From NCBI GenBank assembly GCA_021604105.1, contig BQIW01000035.1:1-42292 (forward strand): a DNA stretch of 42,292 nucleotides. Direction: 5' to 3'. Of the stretch, positions 9,573 through 17,325 are shown piece by piece. The notes under the pieces are model-generated. The model was not told the DNA's origin, did no database searches, and saw only the letters and a program-made list of their open reading frames with translations. Source of the DNA: Nitrospirales bacterium. Its GTDB lineage: Bacteria > Nitrospirota > Nitrospiria > Nitrospirales > UBA8639. The translations under genes and the position numbers were made by a program. Within the stretch, counting starts at the first letter, position 1. Each line of letters begins with the position of its first letter.

Positions 9573-10778
9573 TCAATCTAAACGAGAGGCCAGGTGTGAG
9601 CGTCCCCATTGAATGACTTTCATGCCGAACCGGGTATGCAAACGATCAAGGGCTAATGCCAATCGATGGGGACGGGGGAGTGTCTGAGGTTCTTCCGGGG
9701 TATGTGATGGGAAGAGCGATAGTTGTTCGGGTGGGGGACGAAAGCTATTACTTCGAATGGTCAGTGAGCGCACGCTGACGCGTCGTTGAAAGCACCGACG
9801 GAATAAGGTCTGAGCTGATGGAAACATATCAACCTCCCAATGTGTGGGTGTGGATAAAACAGATGAATGGTGAACCGTGAGCTGATCACTGGAGAGCAGC
9901 GTCAGTCTGAGGCGATGACACAGGCGCTGTCGCCGACGTAGATCATGGCAGAGAGAATCCAGAAGGCATGACAGACCTCCAAGGAGCCGGTCATAGTCAA
10001 TCGTATCCGGTTCAAAGAGATAGGAATGGGTCAGCGATAGCGAGGCCTCAGGAGCCACGACCGGCAAAAAATCAATCCCCCGTGCCCACTGGTAGAGCCG
10101 GTGGCCCCATCGACCGCAGACGGTTTCCAAGGCTTCCAAACTCACGTCGCTCACGTCGCCGATGGTCTGTAGATTCAAATCGGTCAAGCGTGTGTGGAGT
10201 GCGGACCCTCCAGGACCTTGTAGTCCGGGAAGTATTGAGACGGGTAACGGTGATAAAAAGTCCTGTTCGGAGCCTGCCCGGACATCACAGAGTTGGGGCG
10301 GCGTGAGGATGGAGCTGGCCATTTGCGCGACAAGCTTATTGGTCCCGATACCGGCGACGGCTTGTAACCCAAGTCGCGATGTGACATCGCGCTCTAAACG
10401 CATCGTGGTGTCACAGGTTGCGCCAAAGAGTCGAGTGGTGCCGGTCAAATCTAAATAAAAATGCCCAGGCCTGAACGACTCCCAAATGGGTGCGATCGGT
10501 ATCATGCACGACACGAGGGCATGATGAGCTTGGGCGATACGAGTAGGGTTGGGAGGCACGAGTCGAAGCGAGGGACAGCGTCGTCTGGCCCGATCGGCCG
10601 GCAGTCCGGGTATGACTCCGGCGTCTTCAGCTTCGTGAGAAACTTCACGGATGATGGCACGGGACGCATGGGCAGAAGCCACGGCGACAGGTCTGGTGCG
10701 TAAGGAGGGGGCGTCGAGGCGTGCCAGGGCCACTTCGAATCGAGGAATACATAAACAGACAATCTGGCGGTCCATCAT
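9573..10778 (-). CDS. imuB: ImuB-like Y-family polymerase homologue (catalytically inactive type)
   Basis: A 401-residue DinB/UmuC-superfamily protein. True Y-family polymerases start with a D-x-D metal site; here the same strand reads CLCIPRFEVAL, without the acid. The second acidic pair (SIDE-x-YLD) is replaced by FRPGHFYLDL. Loss of these residues is typical of ImuB, which recruits DnaE2 rather than synthesising DNA. A canonical beta-clamp motif QLSLF lies at residues 352-356. The gene starts 7 bases after the stop of the LexA-like repressor (10786), so the two are probably co-transcribed and translationally coupled. The start has two consecutive ATGs. No ImuA gene is visible nearby. Confidence 0.88.
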   Translation of the reverse strand: MMDRQIVCLCIPRFEVALARLDAPSLRTRPVAVASAHASRAIIREVSHEAEDAGVIPGLPADRARRRCPSLRLVPPNPTRIAQAHHALVSCMIPIAPIWESFRPGHFYLDLTGTTRLFGATCDTTMRLERDVTSRLGLQAVAGIGTNKLVAQMASSILTPPQLCDVRAGSEQDFLSPLPVSILPGLQGPGGSALHTRLTDLNLQTIGDVSDVSLEALETVCGRWGHRLYQWARGIDFLPVVAPEASLSLTHSYLFEPDTIDYDRLLGGLSCLLDSLCHDLRRRQRLCHRLRLTLLSSDQLTVHHSSVLSTPTHWEVDMFPSAQTLFRRCFQRRVSVRSLTIRSNSFRPPPEQLSLFPSHTPEEPQTLPRPHRLALALDRLHTRFGMKVIQWGRSHLASRLD

Positions 10779-10785
10779 TTCTCAT

Positions 10786-11328
10786 CTAGCCACAATGCCG
10801 AATGACCCCGATCACCACGCCTTCAATCACAAATTCATCCTGCGGAGTCACCAAAAGAGGAGTCATGGTTGCGTTCGCGGGATGCAGTTCTATTTGCCCT
10901 TCTTTGTTGTAATATTTCTTAATCGTCGCCTCCTGATTCACCAGTGCGACCACGGTTTGTCCATTTCGCGCCATTCGTTGCTTGTGTACAATCACCAGAT
11001 CACCCGGCAGGATGCCTTCATCCCGCATCGATTCACCTTTCACTCGTAACGCGAAATTATCTCCCGTTCGCAGCATGGAAGGTGGAACTTCCACCAGCTC
11101 AGTTTGAGGAATAGGCTCAATCGGGTTGCCGGCCGCGACGATGCCGGCCATGGGAATCTGTGTCGGAGAATCCAGTTGGGAGAGGATGGCTTCGACCACT
11201 CCGGGAATCCGACGCATTCCGCATTCATAGCGGGTAATGGTCATACGAGTGGTGCGGAGGCGTTCAGCTAGTTGGGTTTGGGTTAATCCCAGGCGTTGCC
11301 GGATCTGTTTGAAGGCTTCAGGTGTCAT
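10786..11328 (-). CDS. LexA-like self-cleaving repressor with XRE helix-turn-helix (S24 family)
   Basis: A 180-residue repressor combining an XRE-type helix-turn-helix (residues 5-45; LTQTQLAERLRTTRMTITRYE) with a LexA/UmuD-type S24 peptidase domain. The cleavage site is Ala66-Gly67 in VAAGNP, the nucleophile is Ser100 in VKGESM and the general base is Lys137 in ATIKKY. RecA-stimulated autocleavage is thus expected, as in LexA, but the DNA-binding domain is of the phage-repressor type, not the LexA winged helix. It is the first gene of the imuB-dnaE2 cassette and probably represses it. The palindrome over its start codon suggests autoregulation. It takes the place that LexA2/ImuA hold in other cassettes. 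Confidence 0.85.
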   Translation of the reverse strand: MTPEAFKQIRQRLGLTQTQLAERLRTTRMTITRYECGMRRIPGVVEAILSQLDSPTQIPMAGIVAAGNPIEPIPQTELVEVPPSMLRTGDNFALRVKGESMRDEGILPGDLVIVHKQRMARNGQTVVALVNQEATIKKYYNKEGQIELHPANATMTPLLVTPQDEFVIEGVVIGVIRHCG

Positions 11329-11365
11329 GTAGCCAATGGTTACATTGTGGCATGGGAGGTGTCAA
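11328..11365 (-). promoter_or_regulatory. Promoter and palindromic operator over the repressor start codon
   Basis: A 17-base palindrome occupies 11328-11344 (on the plus strand TGTAGCCAATGGTTACA; one imperfect pair and a central A/T). Its edge overlaps the A of the repressor's ATG. Reading the minus strand, a consensus -35 TTGACA lies at 11365-11360. A 17-base spacer puts the -10 region (weak, TAACCA, 11342-11337) inside the palindrome. Transcription would then begin only one or two bases before the ATG, implying a nearly leaderless mRNA; indeed no ribosome binding site is visible. The palindrome is the best candidate for the binding site of the XRE-S24 repressor. Confidence 0.5.
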
Positions 11366-11608
11366 GAGAGGTGGTTGCCACCGACCCACTCATGATTATA
11401 TCAAGGATAAATTCTATAACTAGTTGATTTTTTGTGATTTTTGTAAATCACTCATGCTGAAATAGGCGGATCGCTCATGCCATCTAAGGACAGTTTCCGG
11501 GAATGGCACTCTTAGGACAACTCATCGTGGGAAGACAGGTCAGGACTGTTTCCTGTTTACGAACCAAGAAGTGATCAGGATCCACTCTAGAAAAAGGCGC
11601 ATATGTTT

Positions 11609-11664
11609 ATGCCGGCACATCTGCATGGTGGTACATCGCTAGGGAGGTATGTTGCTGCCGGCAT
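11609..11664 (+). promoter_or_regulatory. Possible structured leader upstream of terC
   Basis: ATGCCGGCA (11609-11617) pairs with TGCCGGCAT (11656-11664), a 9-base-pair, GC-rich stem that closes a 38-base loop and ends 45 bases before the terC start. A second hairpin, GTGATTT-TTGT-AAATCAC, is at 11434-11451. Some TerC genes are controlled by the yybP-ykoY manganese riboswitch, but its conserved core was not recognised here. Confidence 0.3.
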
Positions 11665-11708
11665 GACTCAACGCATTCGACGATCAAAAGAAAGAAGAGG
11701 AGAATCTG

Positions 11709-12452
11709 ATGTTTGAATGGCTGACAAGTCCTGAAGCATGGATCGCATTAGGCACGTTAACCGCGTTAGAAATTGTCCTGGGGATCGACAACATTATCTT
11801 CATCTCCATCCTTGTCGGACGTCTTCCCGAGAGTCAGCGGGCGTTTGCCAGAAGAGCAGGGCTTGGCCTTGCCATGGTGGCGCGCCTGGGATTGCTGTTT
11901 TCAATTTCCTGGGTTATGGGACTCACCGAACCGTTAGTGACGATCTTTACCCAGGCGATTTCAGGGCGCGATATTATTCTGGTCGGCGGTGGATTGTTTC
12001 TCATGGCGAAAGCCACGCATGAAATCCATAACAGTCTGGAAGGGCTGGAAGAAGAGAGCACTCACACGATTGTGGCGGATAATTTAGGAATGGTTCTCGT
12101 TCAGATTGCGGTTTTGGATATTGTGTTTTCACTGGATTCGGTCATTACGGCGGTCGGTCTGGTTGATCAGGTTTCTCTTATGGCGATTGCCATCATCCTG
12201 GCCGTGCTCGTGATGCTGATGGCCGCCAAAGCGATTGGAGATTTTGTCGATGAGCATCCGACCATCAAAGTTCTTGCCCTCTCATTTCTCATTCTGGTGG
12301 GTGTGACTCTGATGGTGGAGGGGTTCGAGGTGCATGTCCCGAAGGGCTATATTTATTTTGCGATGGCGTTTTCCGTCACGGTGGAAATGCTCAATATTCG
12401 CATGCGAAAAAAACGAGCACCGGTCAAACTTCACAAGACGCTTTCCGAATAG
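11709..12452 (+). CDS. TerC family integral membrane protein
   Basis: A 247-residue polytopic membrane protein of the TerC family, whose studied members export manganese (MeeF/MeeY, Alx) or confer tellurite resistance. The family signature EIVLGIDNIIFI lies at residues 21-32, with its acidic pair in the membrane, and is echoed by the second half's LDIVFSLDSVITAV (about 136-149), giving the internal duplication typical of the family. About seven membrane segments are apparent. AAGAGGAG just upstream is a strong ribosome binding site for the ATG at 11709. There is no CBS or CorC extension, so this is the short form. The gene is monocistronic, with a possible structured leader. Confidence 0.88.
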   Translation: MFEWLTSPEAWIALGTLTALEIVLGIDNIIFISILVGRLPESQRAFARRAGLGLAMVARLGLLFSISWVMGLTEPLVTIFTQAISGRDIILVGGGLFLMAKATHEIHNSLEGLEEESTHTIVADNLGMVLVQIAVLDIVFSLDSVITAVGLVDQVSLMAIAIILAVLVMLMAAKAIGDFVDEHPTIKVLALSFLILVGVTLMVEGFEVHVPKGYIYFAMAFSVTVEMLNIRMRKKRAPVKLHKTLSE

Positions 12453-12570
12453 CCGGATACCAGCGGACGCCACAGGAAGCGGTTAAGGTCATTCGCGGAA
12501 GAGGGGAGAGGAGATGATGCGGCCACTCGTCTGTGTGGGGGAAGTGCCAGATGATGTGGCATAAGCGGTG

Positions 12571-13137
12571 TTAATGCGGATATTGGTGCTCGCGGCAGAT
12601 TAATTGAATGTCCTGCACACTTAACGGTTCTCGTGTCAAACCGCAGACATACCCGTTTTTCTCATGATTTTCATTGAAACGACAGGTGTGGCAGGCACCA
12701 AAAGCTTTTCGTCCATGGACCTGCTGCATTCCTCGCAGGATTGAGCGCAAAGCAGAAGTCAGTTCGGCAATTTTTATTGAATCCGTTTTTGCCAGTGCCG
12801 GTTCCAGGCTTCTGGTGAAAAGGGCTTTTTTTGCGAGATTGCTCCCTTTGGTGGTCGGCGCAAGGCGTACGATTCGTTTGTCCTCATTATCCGCCTGCTT
12901 TCGCAGGAATCCCTTCTGCTCTAAGACCTTGAGCGATTGTGAGACGGTTCCCTTCGTGAGTCCCAGATACTCCGCCACGGCTTGCGGCGTATTCGAATAG
13001 CGATTGCATTGCGTCAAATACGTCAGCGCTTCCATCTGCACGGGTTGTAATCCGTAACGCAGGCCAAACGCCCGTGCCTCCATCCGTTGCAGGTTGCACA
13101 ACCGCTCTAAGACATCATTGGCTTCTTGGGCACTCAT
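12571..13137 (-). CDS. MarR-family regulator with a four-cysteine C-terminal tail
   Basis: A 188-residue winged-helix regulator. Residues 30-100 form the MarR DNA-binding domain (YLGLTKGTVSQSLKVLEQKGF is the recognition region; ADNEDKRIVRL the wing). Unusually, residues 145-188 carry four cysteines, Cys149, Cys152, Cys165 and Cys181 (C-x2-C-x12-C-x15-C), set in a His-rich tail. This spacing suits an Fe-S cluster or zinc site and points to redox or nitric-oxide sensing. It is divergent from the thioredoxin-like/globin unit across a 110-base region with two inverted repeats, so it probably controls that unit and itself. The ligand is inferred, not known. Confidence 0.8.
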   Translation of the reverse strand: MSAQEANDVLERLCNLQRMEARAFGLRYGLQPVQMEALTYLTQCNRYSNTPQAVAEYLGLTKGTVSQSLKVLEQKGFLRKQADNEDKRIVRLAPTTKGSNLAKKALFTRSLEPALAKTDSIKIAELTSALRSILRGMQQVHGRKAFGACHTCRFNENHEKNGYVCGLTREPLSVQDIQLICREHQYPH

Positions 13138-13145
13138 AGGTCAAT

Positions 13146-13162
13146 TGTATCGTCTCGATACA
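13146..13162. promoter_or_regulatory. Putative MarR operator 1
   Basis: Perfect inverted repeat TGTATCG-TCT-CGATACA between the divergent MarR and thioredoxin-like genes, next to the start of the MarR gene and immediately upstream of the -35 box of the opposite promoter. Size and symmetry fit a dimeric MarR site. Confidence 0.55.
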
Positions 13163-13165
13163 GAT

Positions 13166-13194
13166 TTGACAAATGCGAATATCGCTGCTACATT
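13166..13194 (+). promoter_or_regulatory. Sigma70-type promoter for the thioredoxin-like/globin unit
   Basis: Consensus -35 TTGACA (13166-13171), a 17-base spacer, and -10 TACATT (13189-13194). Start of transcription is expected near 13201, inside the second inverted repeat and about 47 bases before the ATG at 13248. Repressor binding at either flanking repeat would block it. Confidence 0.6.
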
Positions 13195-13196
13195 CC

Positions 13197-13221
13197 AATT
13201 AGTTTCGACTCAATACTAATT
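13197..13221. promoter_or_regulatory. Putative MarR operator 2
   Basis: Inverted repeat AATTAGT (13197-13203) and ACTAATT (13215-13221) with an 11-base centre, overlapping the predicted transcription start. Its arms differ in sequence from operator 1, so only one of the two may be the true MarR site. Confidence 0.4.
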
Positions 13222-13247
13222 TTTATCTTTACAGAAGGAGACAGGTT

Positions 13248-13490
13248 ATGAAGAAAGCCGTGTTTTATCATGCAGGGTGCCCGGTCTGTGTATCTGCGGA
13301 AACCATGGTGACTCAGGCCATCGATCGTCAGCAATACGATCTGGAAATCGTCCATTTTGCACAATCCCCCGATCGTGTGGGTGAGGCCGAAACGGCAGGT
13401 GTGAAGTCTGTTCCTGCCCTGGTGTTAGAAGGGCAGGTGTTTCACGTGAATTTTGGTGCATCCATGGACGATGTGAAAGCCAGTATTTAA
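13248..13490 (+). CDS. Small thioredoxin/glutaredoxin-like protein
   Basis: An 80-residue thioredoxin-fold protein, close to the minimum size for the fold. It has strand 1 (KKAVFYHA), the active-site C-x-x-C as Cys11-Pro-Val-Cys14 and the cis-proline loop SVPALVL (about residues 54-60). There is no signal peptide, so it is cytoplasmic. AGAAGGAG upstream of the ATG is a strong ribosome binding site. It is the first gene of a unit with the globin lipoprotein 88 bases downstream, opposite the cysteine-rich MarR regulator, which suggests a thiol redox role under that regulator's control. Confidence 0.8.
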   Translation: MKKAVFYHAGCPVCVSAETMVTQAIDRQQYDLEIVHFAQSPDRVGEAETAGVKSVPALVLEGQVFHVNFGASMDDVKASI

Positions 13491-13577
13491 GGCGAAAGAC
13501 TTTATTCACGGGAGTGAGACGGATTGCAGGATAGCCTGGACGTCGACTCCCGGTTATCAAAGAAAGGAGAAAATCGT

Positions 13578-14036
13578 ATGCGTCCATGGGTGAGGAATCT
13601 GTCTCTCGGGCTCGCTCTAGGGTTGTCCATGAGTGGGGCGGCCTGTTCAACGGTTGAGCCACCGGGAGAAAAGGACACTGCATCGTTGTACGACCGGTTA
13701 GGAGGAAAACCGGCAATCACGGCGGTCATCGATGAATTTGTGGGCAATGTTGCTAACGATGCCCGTATTAATGGTCGCTTTGCCACTACCGATATTCCGA
13801 AACTGAAGGGACATCTGGTGGATCAAGTCTGTGGAGCGACTGGAGGACCCTGCACGTACACGGGCAGGGACATGAAGACGACCCATGCGGGAATGCGCAT
13901 TACCAATGCCGACTTTACGGCGATGGTTGAGGATCTGGTCTCTGCACTCAATACGTTCCAGGTTCCGCAAAGGGAACAGAAGGAGTTACTTGGGCTGCTC
14001 GGGTCCATGAAATCTGATATTGTCGAAATTCCCTAA
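13578..14036 (+). CDS. Truncated (group 1) haemoglobin, exported lipoprotein
   Basis: A 152-residue truncated-globin domain behind a lipoprotein-type signal (residues 1-23, cysteine at 23 after SMSGAA; the lipobox is weak). The globin begins LYDRLGGKPAITAV, and the proximal haem ligand is His103 in MKTTHAGMRI, matching the group 1 pattern. The B10 position, usually Tyr, reads Val in DEFVGNV, so the distal pocket differs from NO-detoxifying TrHbN. The start at 13578 was preferred to an upstream in-frame codon because AAAGGAG stands just before it and the signal peptide follows at once. It shares a unit with the thioredoxin-like protein. A periplasmic haem sensor or gas-binding role is likely. 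Confidence 0.82.
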   Translation: MRPWVRNLSLGLALGLSMSGAACSTVEPPGEKDTASLYDRLGGKPAITAVIDEFVGNVANDARINGRFATTDIPKLKGHLVDQVCGATGGPCTYTGRDMKTTHAGMRITNADFTAMVEDLVSALNTFQVPQREQKELLGLLGSMKSDIVEIP

Positions 14037-14067
14037 TCCTACTCGGGATAATGAATTCTGTGATCTT

Positions 14068-14113
14068 CTTGGGAGGATGGGCCTCATCCTCCCAAGTACC
14101 TTGGTTCTTTTTT
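14068..14113 (+). terminator. Rho-independent terminator after the globin gene
   Basis: A 12-base-pair perfect stem, CTTGGGAGGATG (14068-14079) with CATCCTCCCAAG (14085-14096), has a 5-base loop and is followed after 11 bases by six T residues (14108-14113). It ends the thioredoxin-like/globin unit. Confidence 0.75.
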
Positions 14114-14213
14114 ATTGAGCACACCGGCGGGGTCTTGCGTCAGAGTCAGCTATTCCTGAGAATGGCGGGGTGACCGTTCCCTGAAAACCTTATTCAAAAA
14201 AGGAGAGTGAGAA

Positions 14214-15083
14214 GTGACACAAGTTTTGGAATCCGAAATGGCCGTTGTTGAGTCGTTATGGCGTTATCCGGTCAAGTCGATGAGAGGTGAGGCCTTGTCT
14301 CTTGCTCAGATTGGTCGTCACGGACTTGTCGGAGATCGCGCCTATGCCATCCTGGATCGTGCTGATGGCAAAGTAGCCACTGCCAAAAATCCCAAAAAAT
14401 GGCCCACTATGTTTGCCTTTCAGGCCACCTTCCTGGAGCCGTCCGGAGATAAAGAATCTGGGTCTCGCATCCGCATCATGTTGCCTGACGGCACAATGGT
14501 TACCAGCGAGCAAACGGATCTATCCCAGGTTCTTTCCAAAGCTCTGAACCGTGAGGTCACACTGGCCCACATCGAGGATGGGAGGGTGACCGGTGTCCAA
14601 TCCGCCATGCCTGAAACCTGGATTGCGCAGTCTGAGGAATACTGGCCCGATATGGATGGTCGAGAGAAACGGGACACCGTTACGGATTTCTCCCTTCCGA
14701 CCGGCACGTTTTTTGACGCCGCGATGGTGCACCTTCTGACCACGGGCACGCTTAATCGGCTTCGTGAGGCATATCCGGAAGGGCGTTTTGAGGTGCCGCG
14801 GTTTCGGCCGAACGTTGTTATGGATACTGGTGGTGATGAGCAAGGATTTATCGAACAGGGGTGGATTGGTCAGACGCTAGGCATTGGGGAAAACGTGCGG
14901 TTGAAGATTTCCGGCTCATGCGGGCGTTGTGTCATGACGACGTTAGCGCAAGGAGAGCTTCCCAAGGACACCGGGATTTTACGCACGGCGGTCCAACATA
15001 ATCTTGGCAATGTCGGGGTCTATGCTTCAGTCATACAGGGCGGGACAATTCGTATCGGGGATGGTGTACGATTGGAGAAATGA
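14214..15083 (+). CDS. MOSC domain protein (YcbX/mARC-like)
   Basis: A 289-residue protein with an N-terminal MOSC_N beta-barrel (ESLWRYPVKSMRGE, residues 12-25, the usual opening of the family) and a C-terminal MOSC domain (about 120-285). The domain's cysteine site is SGSCGRCVMTT near residue 240; in mARC/YcbX relatives a Cys here binds the molybdenum cofactor and the enzymes reduce N-hydroxylated compounds. No ferredoxin domain is fused. The start is GTG at 14214, placed by GGAGAGTGAGAA upstream. It lies after the globin terminator and so is separately expressed. A truncated second copy of its 5' end lies at 16022-16138. Confidence 0.85.
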   Translation: MTQVLESEMAVVESLWRYPVKSMRGEALSLAQIGRHGLVGDRAYAILDRADGKVATAKNPKKWPTMFAFQATFLEPSGDKESGSRIRIMLPDGTMVTSEQTDLSQVLSKALNREVTLAHIEDGRVTGVQSAMPETWIAQSEEYWPDMDGREKRDTVTDFSLPTGTFFDAAMVHLLTTGTLNRLREAYPEGRFEVPRFRPNVVMDTGGDEQGFIEQGWIGQTLGIGENVRLKISGSCGRCVMTTLAQGELPKDTGILRTAVQHNLGNVGVYASVIQGGTIRIGDGVRLEK

Positions 15084-15338
15084 ATGATTGGTGAAGGTAT
15101 GTCTGCCTATGTCGGTGTGAAAGAGCATCAACACCGCTGGATGAGTGTTGGGTGCATCAGGAGCTGGAAATTTCCCGTTTGACTCTGCTCCGGTTGACGA
15201 AGTCAGAGGCTTTTGAGGGGTAACCGCGAAGGTTTCTGAGCTGGTCATGTCAACCGATGGTCTTGGCCCTTTTCCCCTCTCATTTAACCAGCTTGATAGA
15301 GCTCGTTGTTTTTGAGTTTTTCAACACGCATCCGTAAG

Positions 15339-15929
15339 ATGCGCGCAGTAATGACTTTTTCTCTTATCACCGATCCTAAGAAAAAGCTTCTTTTCATCAT
15401 TGCGTTCTTTCTCCTGCTCTATGCGATGGTTGCACTGACCGGCCTGCGGTCCCATCTGTCGCCTGATGTCATTCAGTCATTATTTTTTGCGTATCCGTTT
15501 TGGGGTCTTGTGCTGTTTTGTTTGGCCTTTAGCCTCGGCAATCTGTTGTATGTGCCAGGATGGGTTTTTTTAGTCGGGGCTGTCTTTGCGTTGGGGAAAG
15601 AATGGGGTGGGGTTGCGACCTTGATGGCCGCGATGTGTTCTTCGACGATCAGTTTTTTTCTGATTCGTGCGGTTGGTGGGACGGCGCTTCGCAGCTTCAA
15701 TCATCGGTGGGCCGACGAGATTTTCTCGCATCTGGATGACCGTCCCATTCTATCGGTGGCGTTCCTGCGGCTGCTGTTTCAGACCTTGCCCGCTCTAAAT
15801 TATGCCCTGGCCCTTGCCGACATTCGCTTTCGCGATTATCTGGTTGGAACGGCTTTAGGGTTGCCCCTTCCTATTTTTCTGTATTGTTATTTTTTTGAAC
15901 TGATTTTCCAGCATCTTCTGAATGGGTAA
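15339..15929 (+). CDS. TVP38/TMEM64 (DedA-related) membrane protein
   Basis: About 197 residues with five to six membrane segments and the VTT/SNARE-associated domain of the TVP38/TMEM64 family, relatives of DedA that act in membrane lipid homeostasis. Landmarks are GNLLYVPGWVFLVGAVFALG (the conserved re-entrant loop), GGTALRSF and FLRLLFQTLPALNYALAL near the C-terminus. The start is uncertain: TTG at 15306, ATG at 15339 and ATG at 15351 are in frame and none has a good ribosome binding site; 15339 gives the usual length. The transported or flipped lipid is not known for this subgroup. Confidence 0.75.
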   Translation: MRAVMTFSLITDPKKKLLFIIAFFLLLYAMVALTGLRSHLSPDVIQSLFFAYPFWGLVLFCLAFSLGNLLYVPGWVFLVGAVFALGKEWGGVATLMAAMCSSTISFFLIRAVGGTALRSFNHRWADEIFSHLDDRPILSVAFLRLLFQTLPALNYALALADIRFRDYLVGTALGLPLPIFLYCYFFELIFQHLLNG

Positions 15930-16021
15930 GCGGGCATGGATATGGGTGGATCGTGGTAAGGTTGCCAGGAAATTATTGGTTATTTGTATGGCGAAGGGTA
16001 TATTTATAAGGAAAGTGAAGC

Positions 16022-16138
16022 GTGTCGAAATTCCCCAAACCTGGAATTGCCAGAATTCAGTCGTTGTGGCGCTCTACCGTTAAGTCGATGAAAGGCGAGG
16101 GCTTGTCTCTTGCCCAGGTCAATTCCCCTGGGCTATGA
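16022..16138 (+). pseudogene. Truncated duplicate of the MOSC gene 5' end
   Basis: A GTG-started open frame of 38 codons whose middle part, SLWRSTVKSMKGEGLSLAQ, matches SLWRYPVKSMRGEALSLAQ of the intact MOSC protein at 14214. The match continues upstream of the start, where AAGGAAAGTGAAGC parallels the AAAGGAGAGTGAGAA ribosome-binding region of the parent. It ends at TGA (16136-16138), after which similarity is lost. It is the 5' stub of a paralogue whose remaining 85% is gone. Confidence 0.85.
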
Positions 16139-16386
16139 CAGCTTTCTTTCAAAGGCCCATTAGTCAACTGACAGTGCATTTTCAAAAATTCTCTAAAGAA
16201 TTCTGAGCGAGCAACACATAAAGCAGGCTTTGATAAATGACCTCATTCTCCATGACATGCCCCGAGAGGACGTTCCTAGCCACAGCGTGCTTCTTGGGTG
16301 TCGTAATTATTATGGTGGTCATTAAGGAAGCTATCAACGAAGCGTTGTCTGACCCTGCATTTTTCTCCCACATCTGATCCACAAAG

Positions 16387-17325
16387 ATGATTACTGAATT
16401 TATCGTGACGGAGGGTGAAACCCGCAAGCGCCTTGATCAATTTTTGGTCAACCGTGAACGGGATATATCCCGTTCACGGTTACAACGCTTGATTGAGTTG
16501 GGACGGATCCGTGTCAATGACAGGATGGTCAAGCCGAGTCACACCATTAAACCAGGCGATCACATTACGATGGATGTTCCCCAGCCGGGACCCCTCCTGG
16601 TCGACGGGAAGGCTATGACATTGGATATCTTACACGAGGATGAAGTCATCCTGGTGTTGAACAAGCCTGCGGGTGTGGTGGTGCATCCCGCGGCAGGGAA
16701 TTGGGAGGGCACCGTGATCAATGCGCTGTTGGCCCATATTCCCAATCAGGCCGATGCAGAAAAAATCAATGGGAAAAGGGCGTTACCACGGCTGGTTCAT
16801 CGACTGGATAAGGACACCTCCGGAGTGATGGTGGTCGCCAAAACCGTTCATGCCCATCGTACTCTTGCGACACAGTTTGAACAACACTCGATCAATCGGA
16901 TCTATGAGGCATTCGTCTGGGGCATGCCTCCGCATAAACAGGGAGTGATCGAGTTGCCCATTGGTCGGGATCGGGGAGAACGGAAAAAGGTTTCATCAAA
17001 CACGATACAACCACAACGAGCGGTCACCGAGTATCGGGTGGAACAGATATTTGGTGACATGGCCACACAGGTCATGTTGTTTCCACGCACAGGGCGGACA
17101 CATCAGCTTCGGGTTCATTTGGCGTCCTTAGGGTGCCCCATTTTGGGTGATGAGACGTATGGCGGTCAGAACGTATGCCGGATTATGGGGATCGAAATCC
17201 CGCGGGTGATGCTCCATGCACGCACACTGGGATTCCAACATCCCGTATCCGGGATGTTTCAGGAATATTCCGTAGGTTTGCCGTTGGACATGCAAGGGAT
17301 CTATCAGGGGATACTCCATAAATAA
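16387..17325 (+). CDS. rluD: 23S rRNA pseudouridine synthase, RluD/RluA family
   Basis: A 312-residue enzyme that isomerises uridines in 23S rRNA. Residues 11-60 are an S4 RNA-binding domain (KRLDQFLVNRE, SRLQRLIELGRIRVN). The catalytic motif HRLDKDTSG has its aspartate at 141, and the later family motifs VEQIFGDMATQV, PRTGRTHQLRVHLA and GCPILGDETYGG are all present. The length equals that of RluD, and the presence of the S4 domain favours RluD over RluA. The ATG at 16387 begins just before the S4 domain. Similar to most bacterial copies, with nothing odd. Confidence 0.9.
   Translation: MITEFIVTEGETRKRLDQFLVNRERDISRSRLQRLIELGRIRVNDRMVKPSHTIKPGDHITMDVPQPGPLLVDGKAMTLDILHEDEVILVLNKPAGVVVHPAAGNWEGTVINALLAHIPNQADAEKINGKRALPRLVHRLDKDTSGVMVVAKTVHAHRTLATQFEQHSINRIYEAFVWGMPPHKQGVIELPIGRDRGERKKVSSNTIQPQRAVTEYRVEQIFGDMATQVMLFPRTGRTHQLRVHLASLGCPILGDETYGGQNVCRIMGIEIPRVMLHARTLGFQHPVSGMFQEYSVGLPLDMQGIYQGILHK

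Noticed and set aside
11400-11708. yybP-ykoY manganese riboswitch before terC
   Set aside because: The conserved core could not be found; only simple hairpins are visible.
16182-16427. Minus-strand open frame of 81 codons before rluD
   Set aside because: It overlaps the start of rluD, has no ribosome binding site or family match, and most likely is a chance frame.
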